DNA of 64,000 bases from an uncultured Francisella sp. (lineage in GTDB: Bacteria; Pseudomonadota; Gammaproteobacteria; Burkholderiales; Neisseriaceae), in NCBI GenBank assembly GCA_943914555.1, contig CALUCM010000005.1, positions 3,988 to 67,987 of the forward strand, read 5' to 3'. Numbering within the stretch: position 1 is the stretch's first letter; each line of letters begins with the position of its first letter. A program made the position numbers and the translations under genes. Positions 54,386 through 64,000 of this stretch are shown here, piece after piece. The notes under the pieces were generated by a model, which was not told where the DNA came from, searched no databases, and was given only the letters and a program-made list of their open reading frames with translations.

Positions 54386-57082
54386 ATGTTGCAAGCGGAA
54401 AAACTAATTGAATCAGCCCAGCGTTATTCACCCTACTTGCATAATTTAATAAATAGCAAACAAATTTCAATAACACAATTATCTTCTTTACTAAATAAAC
54501 CGCTGACATGCGACTTTTTTCATCATTTTACCAACTGGGATGAAATTGAAAATACTCTTAATGAACATCAATTGAAATATCACCTATCTTTACTACGCTG
54601 CTTGACTTTCGCCCAAGTAATGATCCGAGATTTAAATCATCTTGGCTCACTGGAAGAAGTGATGCTAACTATGAGTCATTTGGCTGATTTTTGCCTGATA
54701 AAAACCCAATGTTTGGTAGAAAAACTTTATACGCAGCGCTATGGTGAACCCATTGGTACAGAGTCGCAAAACACACAACATCTTACCATCATCGCAATGG
54801 GCAAGTTAGGTGGTCAAGAACTTAACGTCTCTTCTGATATCGATCTTATTTTTACCTATCCAGAAGAAGGCAGAAGTAATGGACGGCGACAGATCTCTCT
54901 ACAAGAATTTTTCATCAAAACAACTCAAAAAATCATTCAACTAATTGATAGTACCACAGAAAATGGCCGTATATTCCGGGTAGATAATCGCTTGCGCCCG
55001 TACGGCGATTCTGGACCAATTGTCATGAGCGAAGAGGCTTTAGAAAATTATTTACTAACTCAAGGGAGAGACTGGGAGAGATATGCCTGGATTAAGGCAC
55101 GTGTGGTTTCTCCTTACCCTAATCACATTAAAAAATTAATCACCCCTTTTGTTTATAGAAAATACCTAGATTTTAATTCTCTAGAGTCTATGCGCCAACT
55201 ACATCGACAAGTTGCTCGTGAAATTTCCTATACACAGACACAAGATAATATTAAATTAGGTTATGGCGGCATTCGCGAGATAGAATTTATTGCGCAAATT
55301 TTTCAGTTAATTCGTGGTGGGCAGTTTAGCCAGCTGCAATCAAATAATATTAGAGCTACTTTAATGAATGCAGCGCAATTAAACATTATTAGCGAAAGTC
55401 AGGCTAAGCAGCTTCTTTCCAGCTATGCCTTTTTAAGGCAAACAGAACACCGCTTACAGTATAGGCACGACCAACAAACTCACAGTTTACCTCAGCATGA
55501 AAAAGAGCAACAGCTACTTGCTTGCAGCATGGGTTTTGCTGACTACCACCTGTTTATCAACAAACTAAACCAACATCGTCAAAATGTTAATGCACTCTTT
55601 AAAGGGATCTTTCATTTAGACACTGATCAAGAAAACGAAAATAAAATATCATTAGATACATTCTGGCAACGTATCGATGATCAGCACTATGCCAAACAAA
55701 TATTACAAGATTACTCGATTACCAATCAAGATAGTGTGTTAAGGCAATTACAGCAGTTCAAACATAACTGTTACAGTAAAACTAATCCTCGCGTACAAAA
55801 CTTATTTGATCAATTGATTCCCAAATATCTAAAAGCCTTAGCTGATTCACCACCCCAAGACATTACTCTCTCACGTCTGCTTGATTTATCAAAACAGCTA
55901 ATTGGACGTCCTTCTTATCTTGCATTTCTTAACGAATATCCTGCCGTCATTCATAAGCTAATTGGCATCTTGAATCAAAGTGATTGGATGGCCAATTATT
56001 TGAGCCGTTATCCTATTTTGCTTGATGAACTAATCGGAGCACAGTTACTAGATACTCGTTTTGACTGGCAAGGATTAAAGCGTCATCTTACTTATGAACT
56101 GAAAAAAGCTGGAGATGATGTGGAAGCACAGATGGACCTAATGAGGCAAGTTCAGCACTCTTTTATTTTTCGTTTGGCCATGCAAGAACTACACCAATTA
56201 TGGCGTGTTGAAGATCTTTCCGATCAATTGGCATTTCTAGCAGACATTCTATTGGAAATATCACTCTATCAAGTATGGCAGAATTACCAAAAGACACATA
56301 GTGAGCTACCTAAATTCGGCATCATTGCCTATGGCAAATTAGGAGGTAAAGAATTAACTTATACCTCAGATTTGGATCTTGTTTATTTATATGATGACAA
56401 TAATGAAAAAGCAGGAGAAATTTACAGTTGGTTTGCTACACGTTTGACTTCATTTTTATCAGCTGCTACTGCAAACGGGCGGCTCTACAAGATTGATTTG
56501 CGTCTGCGACCCTACGGAGAGGCAGGTTTTTTGGTGAGTGAAATGAATTTCTTCCAACATTACCAAAAAGAGCAGGCCTGGACTTGGGAACACCAAGCAT
56601 TAAGTAGGGCTCGCTTTATTGCTGGTGACAAAAAAATAGCACAAGCCTTCTATCAGTTACGTAAAGAGATTTTGCTCTTGCCAAGAAATCATACCAAACT
56701 CAAAAAAGACATTATCAACATGCGTGAAAGAATTGCATCTTCACACTCTCACTCCCTCCTTGATGTCAAATATGCAAGAGGGGGATTAACCGATGTGGAA
56801 TTTATTATTCAATACATTGTATTGGCTTATTCCGTTTCTTATCCGGCTCTAACCGATAATATAGGCAATATTGCGCTTTTAAAACGGGCAGCGGATTACA
56901 GCATTATCAATCAATCATTAGCTCAAGCAGTCGGTGATGCGTATCGTGCCTATCGAAAAATTGCTCACAATCAAGTCCTACACGATCATCCTCCCCCTGT
57001 TGATCAAACACAGCTACTACAGCACTATGCCACAGTAAGAGAATTATGGCAGCAAGTTTTTAAAAACGAAGGCCAGAGGTAA
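54386..57082 (+). CDS. glnE: bifunctional glutamine synthetase adenylyltransferase/deadenylase
   Basis: GlnE regulates glutamine synthetase by adding and removing AMP in response to nitrogen status. The 898-residue protein has two nucleotidyltransferase domains: GKLGGQELNVSSDIDLIF (Asp151, Asp153) and YGKLGGKELTYTSDLDLVYLY (Asp662, Asp664). The N-terminal one removes AMP and the C-terminal one adds it. It is slightly shorter than the 946-residue E. coli form but similar to the expected Neisseriales length. AGAGGGGG precedes the ATG. Confidence 0.95.
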   Translation: MLQAEKLIESAQRYSPYLHNLINSKQISITQLSSLLNKPLTCDFFHHFTNWDEIENTLNEHQLKYHLSLLRCLTFAQVMIRDLNHLGSLEEVMLTMSHLADFCLIKTQCLVEKLYTQRYGEPIGTESQNTQHLTIIAMGKLGGQELNVSSDIDLIFTYPEEGRSNGRRQISLQEFFIKTTQKIIQLIDSTTENGRIFRVDNRLRPYGDSGPIVMSEEALENYLLTQGRDWERYAWIKARVVSPYPNHIKKLITPFVYRKYLDFNSLESMRQLHRQVAREISYTQTQDNIKLGYGGIREIEFIAQIFQLIRGGQFSQLQSNNIRATLMNAAQLNIISESQAKQLLSSYAFLRQTEHRLQYRHDQQTHSLPQHEKEQQLLACSMGFADYHLFINKLNQHRQNVNALFKGIFHLDTDQENENKISLDTFWQRIDDQHYAKQILQDYSITNQDSVLRQLQQFKHNCYSKTNPRVQNLFDQLIPKYLKALADSPPQDITLSRLLDLSKQLIGRPSYLAFLNEYPAVIHKLIGILNQSDWMANYLSRYPILLDELIGAQLLDTRFDWQGLKRHLTYELKKAGDDVEAQMDLMRQVQHSFIFRLAMQELHQLWRVEDLSDQLAFLADILLEISLYQVWQNYQKTHSELPKFGIIAYGKLGGKELTYTSDLDLVYLYDDNNEKAGEIYSWFATRLTSFLSAATANGRLYKIDLRLRPYGEAGFLVSEMNFFQHYQKEQAWTWEHQALSRARFIAGDKKIAQAFYQLRKEILLLPRNHTKLKKDIINMRERIASSHSHSLLDVKYARGGLTDVEFIIQYIVLAYSVSYPALTDNIGNIALLKRAADYSIINQSLAQAVGDAYRAYRKIAHNQVLHDHPPPVDQTQLLQHYATVRELWQQVFKNEGQR

Positions 57083-57115
57083 AAAAACCGCTCCAGAACG
57101 ATTCTAAAGAGCGGT
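57081..57115 (-). terminator. terminator of mdh, between convergent glnE and mdh
   Basis: ACCGCTC (57087-57093) pairs with GAGCGGT (57109-57115), with an inner AGAA/TTCT pairing. On the minus strand a run of seven T residues follows, so it mainly terminates mdh. It abuts the glnE stop. Confidence 0.85.
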
Positions 57116-57144
57116 ATTAATCATATAAAAAATCTTAGATTAAA

Positions 57145-58131
57145 TTATGTTTTTAATAAAGTAGCAGCTGTCTGCCTTTCTTCCTCCAATTCTTGCGTTG
57201 TTTTTCGCAAAGCCTCTAAAGAAACGGCATCAAAAGTTAAATCTTTAACAACCTGATAATCACCATTGTTACACACAACTGGCATACCACAAATTAGTCC
57301 TTCAGGAATTTCAGCATAGCTTCCATCAGAAACAACCCCCATCGTCACCCAATCACCATTACTGCCTAACACCCAGTCATGAATATGATCAATAGCAGCA
57401 CAAGCAGCAGAAGCAGCAGAAGAAAAGCCTCTGGCTTGAATAATAGCCTGACCCCGATCAGCTACCGTAGGTAAAAAAGTCTTGCGATACCACTGATCAT
57501 CATTGATCAGTTCTGATACCAACCGTCCATTGAGTGTGGCAAAGCGATAATCGGCATACATGCTTGAGCTATGATTACCCCACACCACCATCTTCTTGAT
57601 ATCACTCACAGGTTGATTTAGTTTATCCGCCAATTGAGCAAGAGCACGGTTATGATCCAAGCGCAACATAGCAGTAAAATTTTTTGCAGGTAAATCTGGT
57701 GCCGATTTCATAGCGACATAGGCATTGGTATTAGCTGGATTACCTACAACAAGCACTTTTACATTACGATCAGCAACATGATTCAAAGCTGCGCCTTGCG
57801 TGACAAAAATTTTACTATTTTCCATCAATAAATCTGAGCGTTGCATTCCTTTACCACGTGGTTTTGAACCAACAAGAAGAGCGATTTGTGCATCTTTAAA
57901 AGCAACCTCCGGGTTATCAGAATCAAACATATCAACCAATAAAGGAAACGCACAGTCTTTTAATTCCATCATCACTCCTTTAACTGCTTGCCGGGCTTGT
58001 GGCAAATCAAGCAGCTGTAAAATGATTGGTTGATCATCACCTAACATTTCGCCGCTAGCAATTCTAAAAAGTAATGCATAACCAATTTGGCCAGCAGCAC
58101 CTGCCACTGCAACGCGAATAGCCTTTTTCAT
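57145..58131 (-). CDS. mdh: malate dehydrogenase (NAD-dependent)
   Basis: The TCA-cycle enzyme has the Rossmann motif [19 protein letters not shown], the substrate loop [17 protein letters not shown] with Arg residues, VGNPANTNA, and the catalytic His in [15 protein letters not shown]. The 328 residues fit the cytosolic-type MDH of beta- and gammaproteobacteria. It is divergent from sdhC, so the TCA genes are grouped. Confidence 0.95.
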   Translation of the reverse strand: MKKAIRVAVAGAAGQIGYALLFRIASGEMLGDDQPIILQLLDLPQARQAVKGVMMELKDCAFPLLVDMFDSDNPEVAFKDAQIALLVGSKPRGKGMQRSDLLMENSKIFVTQGAALNHVADRNVKVLVVGNPANTNAYVAMKSAPDLPAKNFTAMLRLDHNRALAQLADKLNQPVSDIKKMVVWGNHSSSMYADYRFATLNGRLVSELINDDQWYRKTFLPTVADRGQAIIQARGFSSAASAACAAIDHIHDWVLGSNGDWVTMGVVSDGSYAEIPEGLICGMPVVCNNGDYQVVKDLTFDAVSLEALRKTTQELEEERQTAATLLKT

Positions 58132-58333
58132 CTTTATATCTCCTTAAATAGCGAATGATTAAATCTGTGCGAGCTGATAAATCTCTAACTTGGTATCAGC
58201 TGTTTATCATATCAAAATTAGCTGCACTATCTCAAACCGATCGCAATAGCCATCAGTCACAATGAGCACACTAGCGTAGCAAGAAGATATTTGATTTGCG
58301 TTTTTATTTTTTCTCAATAGTTAATTGATAAAC

Positions 58334-58399
58334 TGGTTTAAAAACCATGAAGATAAATGGTAAGGATGAGCATCCCTTACCCTTAATTTGTGTTACAAT
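58334..58399 (+). promoter_or_regulatory. sdh promoter region with two palindromes
   Basis: A TACAAT box lies at 58394-58399. Upstream are TGGTTT-2-AAACCA (58334-58347, perfect) and GGTAAGGATG-2-CATCCCTTACC (58359-58381, one bulge). The latter is centred about 37 bases before the expected start site, over the -35 position, so it is an operator candidate. No clear -35 box is seen. The rest of the 322-base gap shows nothing else. Confidence 0.45.
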
Positions 58400-58453
58400 G
58401 GCGGATGTTGTTGTATCTAAAAATTAACAATAAAGAAATTTAAGAATCAAACC

Positions 58454-58828
58454 ATGAAAGAACATCCTATTTATCTTGACCTTAAGAGAATCCGTTTACC
58501 TGTTTCAGCCATTGCTTCCATCTTACATCGGGCAACAGGAACTGCTCTTGTACTTGGTTTGCCCTTCCTTCTATGGCTGCTTGCTGCCTCTTTAAACTGG
58601 CATCAATCATTTCACTGGTATGAAATAGTGATTCATTCAAAGCTAATGAAAATTATCTTAATCTTGTTCTTATGGTCGTTTTTTCATTACGCTTTATTTG
58701 ATATACGACTTTTTCTATTAGATATGCATTGGGGTTTGTCACTACCGACTGCGCGATTAACCGCTAAAATCGTTTTATACAGCTCTCCACTGTTAGCAAT
58801 CATACTAGGAGGATATCTCTTATGGTAG
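58454..58828 (+). CDS. sdhC: succinate dehydrogenase cytochrome b556 subunit
   Basis: The 124-residue membrane anchor has three helices and the quinone-site motif SILHRATG (Ser22, Arg26). His78 in FFHYALFDIR aligns with the heme ligand His84 of E. coli SdhC. The family GIRH motif after it reads DIRL. The 3' end overlaps sdhD by seven bases. Confidence 0.93.
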   Translation: MKEHPIYLDLKRIRLPVSAIASILHRATGTALVLGLPFLLWLLAASLNWHQSFHWYEIVIHSKLMKIILILFLWSFFHYALFDIRLFLLDMHWGLSLPTARLTAKIVLYSSPLLAIILGGYLLW

Positions 58829-59169
58829 ATCGCTTTTTAACTGGTGCGCATTATGGATTAAAGGGTTGGTTAATTCAGCGCTTTACTTCTATTATCAATT
58901 TGATGTTAAGCAGCATTTTGCTTGTTAGCTTTATTGTTTTTTTTCACCATAACTATCAAAGTTGGCATATTTTTTTTTCCTACACCATCATCAAAATTTT
59001 GGCGCAACTGATCGTGGTTTCTTTTGTACTCCAATCATGGATCAATGTGCGCGATATGTGGATGGACTACATTAAACATCCAGCACTGCGTATTTTCTTA
59101 CATACCAGTACTATTTTATGGTTACTGGCTTGTCTTATTTACTCTATTACTATTATTTGGGAAATATAA
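58822..59169 (+). CDS. sdhD: succinate dehydrogenase hydrophobic membrane anchor subunit
   Basis: The 115-residue protein has three helices, and VRDMWMDYIKHPALR is the family's loop motif. The residue aligning with the second heme b ligand (His71 of E. coli, LHAW) is Gln71 (VLQSW). AGGAGG precedes the start. It is followed by sdhA after only four bases. Confidence 0.9.
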   Translation: MVDRFLTGAHYGLKGWLIQRFTSIINLMLSSILLVSFIVFFHHNYQSWHIFFSYTIIKILAQLIVVSFVLQSWINVRDMWMDYIKHPALRIFLHTSTILWLLACLIYSITIIWEI

Positions 59170-59173
59170 AAAG

Positions 59174-60934
59174 ATGATTTATTCTGTACGCCATTTTGAT
59201 GCCGTCATTGTTGGTGGTGGCGGTGCCGGTCTGCGGGCTGCTTACCAACTGTCCAAAGCAGGCATTCGTACGGTGGTCTTATCTAAGGTATTTCCAACAC
59301 GTTCGCATACAGTTGCGGCCCAAGGAGGTATCTCTGCTTCTTTGGGTAATGTGCAACCTGATCAATGGGACTGGCATATGTATGATACGGTCAAGGGATC
59401 TGACTGGCTAGGTGACCAAGACGCGATAGAATTCATGTGTCGCCAAGCACCAGAAGTGGTGGTTGAATTGGAACACATGGGTATGCCTTTTGACCGTGTA
59501 GAAAGTGGCAAAATTTATCAAAGACCTTTTGGTGGACACACCAGTGAATATGGCAAACGTCCAGTGGAACGAGCTTGCGCTGTTGCAGACCGCACCGGCC
59601 ACGCAATGTTACATACCCTGTATGAACAAAATGTGGCGGTAGATACTCAATTTTACGTAGAGTGGGTAGTTCTTGATCTTATCAGAGATGAAGTAGGTGA
59701 TGTAGTTGGTGTGACTGCTATGGAAATGGAAACCGGCGATGTTTATATCTTGCATGCCAAGGCAGTATTATTTGCCACAGGAGGAGCTGGACGTATTTAC
59801 GCCTCCTCCACCAACGCTTTTACCAATACTGGAGACGGCTTAGGAATTTGCGCTAGAGCTGGTATTCCACTTGAAGATATGGAATTTTGGCAATTCCACC
59901 CCACTGGAGTAGCGGGCGCTGGTGTACTGATCACTGAAGGAGTAAGAGGTGAAGGTGGTATTTTACTTAACTGTCACGGTGAACGATTTATGGAGCGCTA
60001 TGCTCCAACTGTCAAAGATTTGGCTTCACGAGATGTTGTCTCACGTGCGATGTCTCTAGAAATTCTTGAGGGTCGTGGCTGCGGCTCGCAAAAAGACCAT
60101 GTATTATTGAAGTTGGATCACCTGGGCGCTGATAAAATTATGTCAAAGCTGCCAGGTATCCGTGAAATTTCTATTAATTTTTCTGGAGTTGATCCTATCA
60201 AAGACCCTATTCCTGTGGTACCTACCGTGCATTATATGATGGGTGGTATCCCTACAAATTATCGTGGTGAAGTAATCGTTGTACAAGGGGAGGATTTAGA
60301 AAAACCAGTACGGGGTTTGTACGCTGCTGGAGAATGTGCTTGTACTTCTGTGCACGGAGCCAACCGTTTAGGAACTAATTCTTTGCTTGATCTTGTAGTA
60401 TTTGGTCGTGCTGCAGGTGATCACATGATGGAATATATTCGAACACATCAATTAAAACCCCTGCCAACTAATGCTGGTGAATTTACTCATTCTCGTTTAA
60501 ATCGGTTAGAACAGCAGCAGCAAGGAGAAGACGTATCGGTATTACGTTCGGAGTTGCAACAAACTGTACAAGCGCATGCTGGCGTGTTTCGGACCGAGGA
60601 ATTACTCAAAAAAGGACAAGAAAAAGTATATGCACTAGCCAAGCGTGCGCAACGAAGTATGATCAAAGATAAAAGCAAAATATGGAACACTGCGCGCCTA
60701 GAGGCGCTGGAATTAGATAACTTAATGGAAGTAGCCAAAGCAACCCTAACTTCTGCACTGGCACGCCAAGAATCTCGCGGTGCCCATGCCAGAGAAGATT
60801 ATCCTAACCGCGATGACGAAAATTGGATGAAACACACCTTGTATTATGCCAAGGACCATTCACTTACCTATAAGCCAGTACATACCAAACCATTAACAGT
60901 TGACTATATCAAACCGGCCAAACGTGTGTACTAA
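59174..60934 (+). CDS. sdhA: succinate dehydrogenase flavoprotein subunit
   Basis: The start at 59174 (MIYSVRHFDAVIVGGGGAG) is chosen because it follows sdhD directly; the frame remains open upstream within sdhD. The 586-residue protein has the FAD motif, the flavinylation His45 in RSHTVAAQGG, the active-site HPTGVAGAGVLITEGVRGEGG, and GANRLGTNSLLD. It oxidises succinate at the membrane as part of complex II. Confidence 0.97.
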   Translation: MIYSVRHFDAVIVGGGGAGLRAAYQLSKAGIRTVVLSKVFPTRSHTVAAQGGISASLGNVQPDQWDWHMYDTVKGSDWLGDQDAIEFMCRQAPEVVVELEHMGMPFDRVESGKIYQRPFGGHTSEYGKRPVERACAVADRTGHAMLHTLYEQNVAVDTQFYVEWVVLDLIRDEVGDVVGVTAMEMETGDVYILHAKAVLFATGGAGRIYASSTNAFTNTGDGLGICARAGIPLEDMEFWQFHPTGVAGAGVLITEGVRGEGGILLNCHGERFMERYAPTVKDLASRDVVSRAMSLEILEGRGCGSQKDHVLLKLDHLGADKIMSKLPGIREISINFSGVDPIKDPIPVVPTVHYMMGGIPTNYRGEVIVVQGEDLEKPVRGLYAAGECACTSVHGANRLGTNSLLDLVVFGRAAGDHMMEYIRTHQLKPLPTNAGEFTHSRLNRLEQQQQGEDVSVLRSELQQTVQAHAGVFRTEELLKKGQEKVYALAKRAQRSMIKDKSKIWNTARLEALELDNLMEVAKATLTSALARQESRGAHAREDYPNRDDENWMKHTLYYAKDHSLTYKPVHTKPLTVDYIKPAKRVY

Positions 60935-60946
60935 TAGAGGATAATT

Positions 60947-61651
60947 ATGAGTACAGTTAAGTTATCAATTTATCGTTTCAATCCAGAAGAAGATCGTAAA
61001 CCTTATTTTCAGGATTATGAGATTGAAATTACTGAGAGAGAAATTAAGTTATTGGATTTACTGGTAAAACTTAAAAGCGTTGATGATTCACTCTCTTTTC
61101 GGCGCTCTTGCCGGGAGGGGATCTGTGGTTCTGACGGGATTAACATTAATGGCAAGAATGGCTTAGCCTGTTTGACTAATATTCGAGAGCTCAAACAACC
61201 CATCCGTTTAGCACCACTTCCTGGTTTGCCTGTGATTCGCGATCTCATCGTCGATATGACCCAGTTTTTTAACCAGTATCATAGCATTAAACCTTATCTG
61301 ATCAACAATCATCCAGCACCGGAAAAAGAGCGCATTCAAAGTCAAGAAGAAAGAAAACAACTAGATGGGCTTTATGAATGTATCCTATGTGCCTGTTGCT
61401 CAACGCAATGTCCTTCCTTTTGGTGGAATCCTGACAAATTTGTGGGTCCCTCCGGTCTTTTAAATGCCTATCGCTTTATTGTGGACAGTCGCGATACTCA
61501 CACCAATGAGCGTCTGGATTATTTAAATGATCCTTATCGCCTCTTTCGCTGTCATACCATTATGAATTGCGTTGAAGTCTGCCCTAAACATTTGAGCCCA
61601 ACTCGAGCCATTGGTAAAATAAAAGAGATGATGACAAATCGAGTAATCTAA
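60947..61651 (+). CDS. sdhB: succinate dehydrogenase iron-sulfur subunit
   Basis: The 234-residue protein has the [2Fe-2S] site (CREGICGSDG, then LACL) and the [4Fe-4S]/[3Fe-4S] sites (CILCACCSTQCPSFWW; CHTIMNCVEVCP). It carries electrons from SdhA to quinone. It is followed by sdhE after three bases. Confidence 0.97.
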   Translation: MSTVKLSIYRFNPEEDRKPYFQDYEIEITEREIKLLDLLVKLKSVDDSLSFRRSCREGICGSDGININGKNGLACLTNIRELKQPIRLAPLPGLPVIRDLIVDMTQFFNQYHSIKPYLINNHPAPEKERIQSQEERKQLDGLYECILCACCSTQCPSFWWNPDKFVGPSGLLNAYRFIVDSRDTHTNERLDYLNDPYRLFRCHTIMNCVEVCPKHLSPTRAIGKIKEMMTNRVI

Positions 61652-61654
61652 CTT

Positions 61655-61927
61655 ATGGATGATCTTGTGCAACGAAAAGCCAAATGGTTATCAAGAAGAG
61701 GCTTATTGGAGTTGGATATTTTTCTTACCCGCTTTTTAAATAGTGTTTCTTATGCCAGCTTGCAGCCCGAAGAGTTATTACTTTATCTTCAATTATTAGA
61801 GAAACAAGACCCTGAGCTGCTTGCCCTATTGCAAAATGAAGCACCCAGCAAAAATAAGAAAGAAGCAGCGTTAATCGATAAAATTAAAATGAGTGCTAAA
61901 AAAGAAGGTACCTCTATCTGCCAATAG
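61655..61927 (+). CDS. sdhE: FAD assembly factor SdhE
   Basis: The 90-residue protein contains the RRGLLELDIFL motif (RGxxE) that promotes covalent flavinylation of SdhA. It sits between sdhB and gltA, as in Neisseria and many proteobacteria. Confidence 0.93.
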   Translation: MDDLVQRKAKWLSRRGLLELDIFLTRFLNSVSYASLQPEELLLYLQLLEKQDPELLALLQNEAPSKNKKEAALIDKIKMSAKKEGTSICQ

Positions 61928-61981
61928 TTTTCTAAACTGATAGGACGCTTGATGCAAATTAAACTATTCTAAGGAGAGCTT

Positions 61982-63259
61982 ATGTCCAAAACCGTGACTT
62001 TAACATACGGAAAAAATACTGTTGAATTGCCTATATTAAAGGGAACTTTAGGTAATCCTGTAGTAGACATCCGCCAATTTGCCACAACAGGTATGTTTAC
62101 TTTTGACCCTGGTTTTTTATCCACAGCCAGTTGTGAATCAAAGATTACCTTTATCGATGGAGAAAAGGGACTGCTCTACTATCGCGGCTATCCAATTGAG
62201 CAGTTAGCAAAAAAAAGTGATTTTTTAGAAACCTGCTATCTTCTTATTCATGGCGAACTTCCTAAGTCAAAAGAAAGAAAAGCTTTTATAGAGAAAATTA
62301 CCAAACATACTTTGGTGCATGAGCAGCTGGCTCGTTTTTTTAATGGTTTCAGACGCGATGCCCACCCCATGGCAATGATGGTAGGTGTAGTAGGTGGTCT
62401 TGCTGGCTTTTATCAAGATGAACTCGATATCAAAAAACAAGAAGACCGTCGCGCAGCGCAATACCGCTTAATATCTAAGATTCCCACTATTGCAGCCATG
62501 TGTTATCGTTATTCTAACGGCTTACCTTTTATGTATCCTAATAATGAATTGGGTTATACCGCTAATTTCATGTATATGATGTTTGGTACCCCATGCGCAA
62601 AATATGAGCCCAATCCAGTATTAGTAAAAGCTCTTGACCGTATTTTTATTTTACATGCTGACCATGAACAAAATGCCTCCACCTCTACTGTGCGCTTGGC
62701 TGGTTCATCAGGAGCCAACCCTTTTGCTTGTATTGCAGCTGGCATTGCCTGTTTGTGGGGCCCTGCTCATGGAGGCGCCAACGAAGCTGTACTAAACATG
62801 CTTACCGAAATTGGTGATGTCTCAAAAGTGGCTGATTTTATGGAAGGGGTTAAGAAAAAGAAATATCGCTTAATGGGTTTTGGCCACCGTGTTTATAAAA
62901 ATATGGATCCACGTGCACAGATTATGAAGCAGACCTGCCATGAAGTGTTAAAAGAACTCAAGTTGCAAGATAGCCCTCTATTTAAATTAGCTATGGAGCT
63001 GGAGCAAATCGCTTTAGAAGACGATTATTTTGTACAGCGCAAGTTATATCCCAACGTTGATTTTTACTCCGGTATTGTATTATCAGCCCTGGGTATCCCC
63101 ACTTCTATGTTTACTGTTATTTTTGCTCTAGCAAGAACTGTGGGTTGGATTGCTCACTGGGATGAGATGATGAGCGAAGCAAATCAAAAAATTGGTCGTC
63201 CTCGTCAGCTTTATACAGGTGAAACCAAGAGAGACTATGTTGACGTTAAACATCGTTAA
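61982..63259 (+). CDS. gltA: citrate synthase
   Basis: The 425-residue type II (hexameric-type) citrate synthase has the substrate motif [32 protein letters not shown], and [14 protein letters not shown] with the catalytic His and Asp. AAGGAGAG lies upstream. It opens the TCA cycle and sits between sdhE and sucA. Confidence 0.97.
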   Translation: MSKTVTLTYGKNTVELPILKGTLGNPVVDIRQFATTGMFTFDPGFLSTASCESKITFIDGEKGLLYYRGYPIEQLAKKSDFLETCYLLIHGELPKSKERKAFIEKITKHTLVHEQLARFFNGFRRDAHPMAMMVGVVGGLAGFYQDELDIKKQEDRRAAQYRLISKIPTIAAMCYRYSNGLPFMYPNNELGYTANFMYMMFGTPCAKYEPNPVLVKALDRIFILHADHEQNASTSTVRLAGSSGANPFACIAAGIACLWGPAHGGANEAVLNMLTEIGDVSKVADFMEGVKKKKYRLMGFGHRVYKNMDPRAQIMKQTCHEVLKELKLQDSPLFKLAMELEQIALEDDYFVQRKLYPNVDFYSGIVLSALGIPTSMFTVIFALARTVGWIAHWDEMMSEANQKIGRPRQLYTGETKRDYVDVKHR

Positions 63260-63386
63260 GTGGAGCAAAAATTGCTTTATGGATAGGTTAAGTTTTACGC
63301 CGCATTATTTAATAATCCTATGAATGGCAGAATTAAAGTAATGAATAGTTAAAATCAACGATAGCCAGCTTAAAGAAAAGATTATC

Positions 63387-64000
63387 ATGCAAAAAGACAG
63401 TGAGTCATCATATTACTACGGCAGTAATGCGCCTTATCTAGAGGCACTTTATGAACAATTTTTAATTGATCCTAGCCAAGTTGATCCTTATTGGAGAAAG
63501 CAATTTACATCCTGGGGTATACAGCCTGAGCAAGATAAACCACGCTTGATTATCGAAGAATCTTTTAAAAATAGTTCTTTTGTTCCCCATCGTAGCGCAG
63601 GTATCTCTAAGCAAGAGATGTTAAGCTGTCTCAAAAAACAAGTAGGTGTATTACGATTAATCTATTCATACCGCATCACAGGGTCTCGTTATGCAAATTT
63701 GGATCCGTTGAATCGCCGTATGAATCCATTACCTGAAAAAATACTAAGCTTAGAAACATATGGTTTGTCAGATAAAGATTTAACACATTCATTTTCAGTA
63801 TCAGCTGAATTAAATCCAGGCTCTCAACCCATCGCTTTATCAGAAATTATTAGGCGTCTACAAAAAACTTACTGCAACACAATTGGTGTTGAATACATGC
63901 ACATCATCCAAAATGAAGAACGTCATTGGGTAAGGGACCGTTTTGAATCAGAGCTTTCAACCCCTAATTTTGATTGCGCAACCAAAAAAACTATTCTCAA
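63387..64000 (+). CDS. sucA: 2-oxoglutarate dehydrogenase E1 component, N-terminal part (cut by window end)
   Basis: The frame is open from the ATG at 63387 to the last base, giving about 204 residues. The start has YLEALYEQFLIDPSQVDPYW, the E2-docking N-terminus of SucA. TYCNTIGVEYMHI with ERHWVRDRFE follows in the expected order. The thiamine-diphosphate domain lies beyond the window. A 127-base gap separates it from gltA. Confidence 0.95.
   Translation, partial: MQKDSESSYYYGSNAPYLEALYEQFLIDPSQVDPYWRKQFTSWGIQPEQDKPRLIIEESFKNSSFVPHRSAGISKQEMLSCLKKQVGVLRLIYSYRITGSRYANLDPLNRRMNPLPEKILSLETYGLSDKDLTHSFSVSAELNPGSQPIALSEIIRRLQKTYCNTIGVEYMHIIQNEERHWVRDRFESELSTPNFDCATKKTIL

Noticed and set aside
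59024..59173. Extended N-terminus for sdhA starting inside sdhD
   Set aside because: The extra 50 residues overlap sdhD in another frame and do not resemble SdhA. The ATG at 59174 gives the normal SdhA start.
1..64000. tRNA, rRNA, CRISPR arrays, intact insertion sequences or prophage
   Set aside because: No cloverleaf, regularly spaced repeats, transposase or phage structural genes were seen in any gap or frame.

Overview
The window is AT-rich, gene-dense chromosomal DNA from a Gram-negative bacterium. Two features point to a betaproteobacterium of the order Neisseriales. The porin has a Neisseria-type N-terminus (signal peptide ending AMA, then EVTLYG). The gene blocks also fit: mltG-tmk-holB-pilZ-tatD, yciB-bolA-parvulin, and sdhCDAB-sdhE-gltA-sucA. 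The AT-richness and the NAD malate dehydrogenase beside sdh suggest a lineage other than the classical Neisseria pathogens. The placement is inferred by eye from protein similarity, without a database search.

Layout. 1-3.6 kb: the end of a divergent recQ, a patatin-like lipase, a BioC-like protein, comF and trmL. 3.7-6.4 kb: fabF and acpP, divergent from gpsA. 6.4-14.2 kb: a long leftward block valS-mltG-tmk-holB-pilZ-tatD-queF-nitroreductase. 14.3-20 kb: rlmL, then coaE-pilD-pilC-pilB, which make the type IV pilus platform, motor and prepilin peptidase. 20.2-22.4 kb: a major porin and a 960-base gap with an orphan terminator. 22.4-27.2 kb: nadD-rsfS-rlmH, a pseudouridine synthase and metE. 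27.5-34.2 kb: pilY1, then leftward ybeY-corC-lnt. 34.2-37.2 kb: the only clearly accessory stretch, a decayed toxin-antitoxin/Fic island. 37.2-44 kb: malate synthase G, parvulin, bolA, yciB, gap, a MAPEG protein, an RsmI-like methylase and maf. 44.1-51.4 kb: rpmF-plsX, a DUF721-like protein, a Cys/Met PLP enzyme, an MBL hydrolase, nnrD, ppiB, fbp and rlmJ. 51.4-57.1 kb: uvrD, a membrane protein and glnE. 57.1-64 kb: mdh, divergent from the TCA block sdhCDAB-sdhE-gltA-sucA, with sucA cut by the window end.

The island at 34.2-37.2 kb is the most interesting part. It holds a Fic AMP-transferase gene broken by two +1 frameshifts in homopolymers. In that protein the inhibitory-motif glutamate is also an alanine. 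Next to it are an apparently intact Doc-type toxin and an unlisted 53-residue acidic partner. That partner carries S-x-x-x-E-G, which matches the Fic inhibitory consensus, and it has its own promoter and a palindromic operator candidate. A frameshifted COG3636-like (HigA-type) antitoxin remnant follows. The island lies directly upstream of ybeY, where ybeZ sits in many proteobacteria.

Several housekeeping proteins carry unusual changes at conserved sites: RecQ without zinc cysteines, SdhD with Gln at the heme-ligand position, NadD with HDHH in place of HxGH, a BioC-like protein without a glycine-rich SAM motif, and GAPDH without the usual NAD-selecting Asp. I saw no tRNA, rRNA, CRISPR array or intact insertion sequence.
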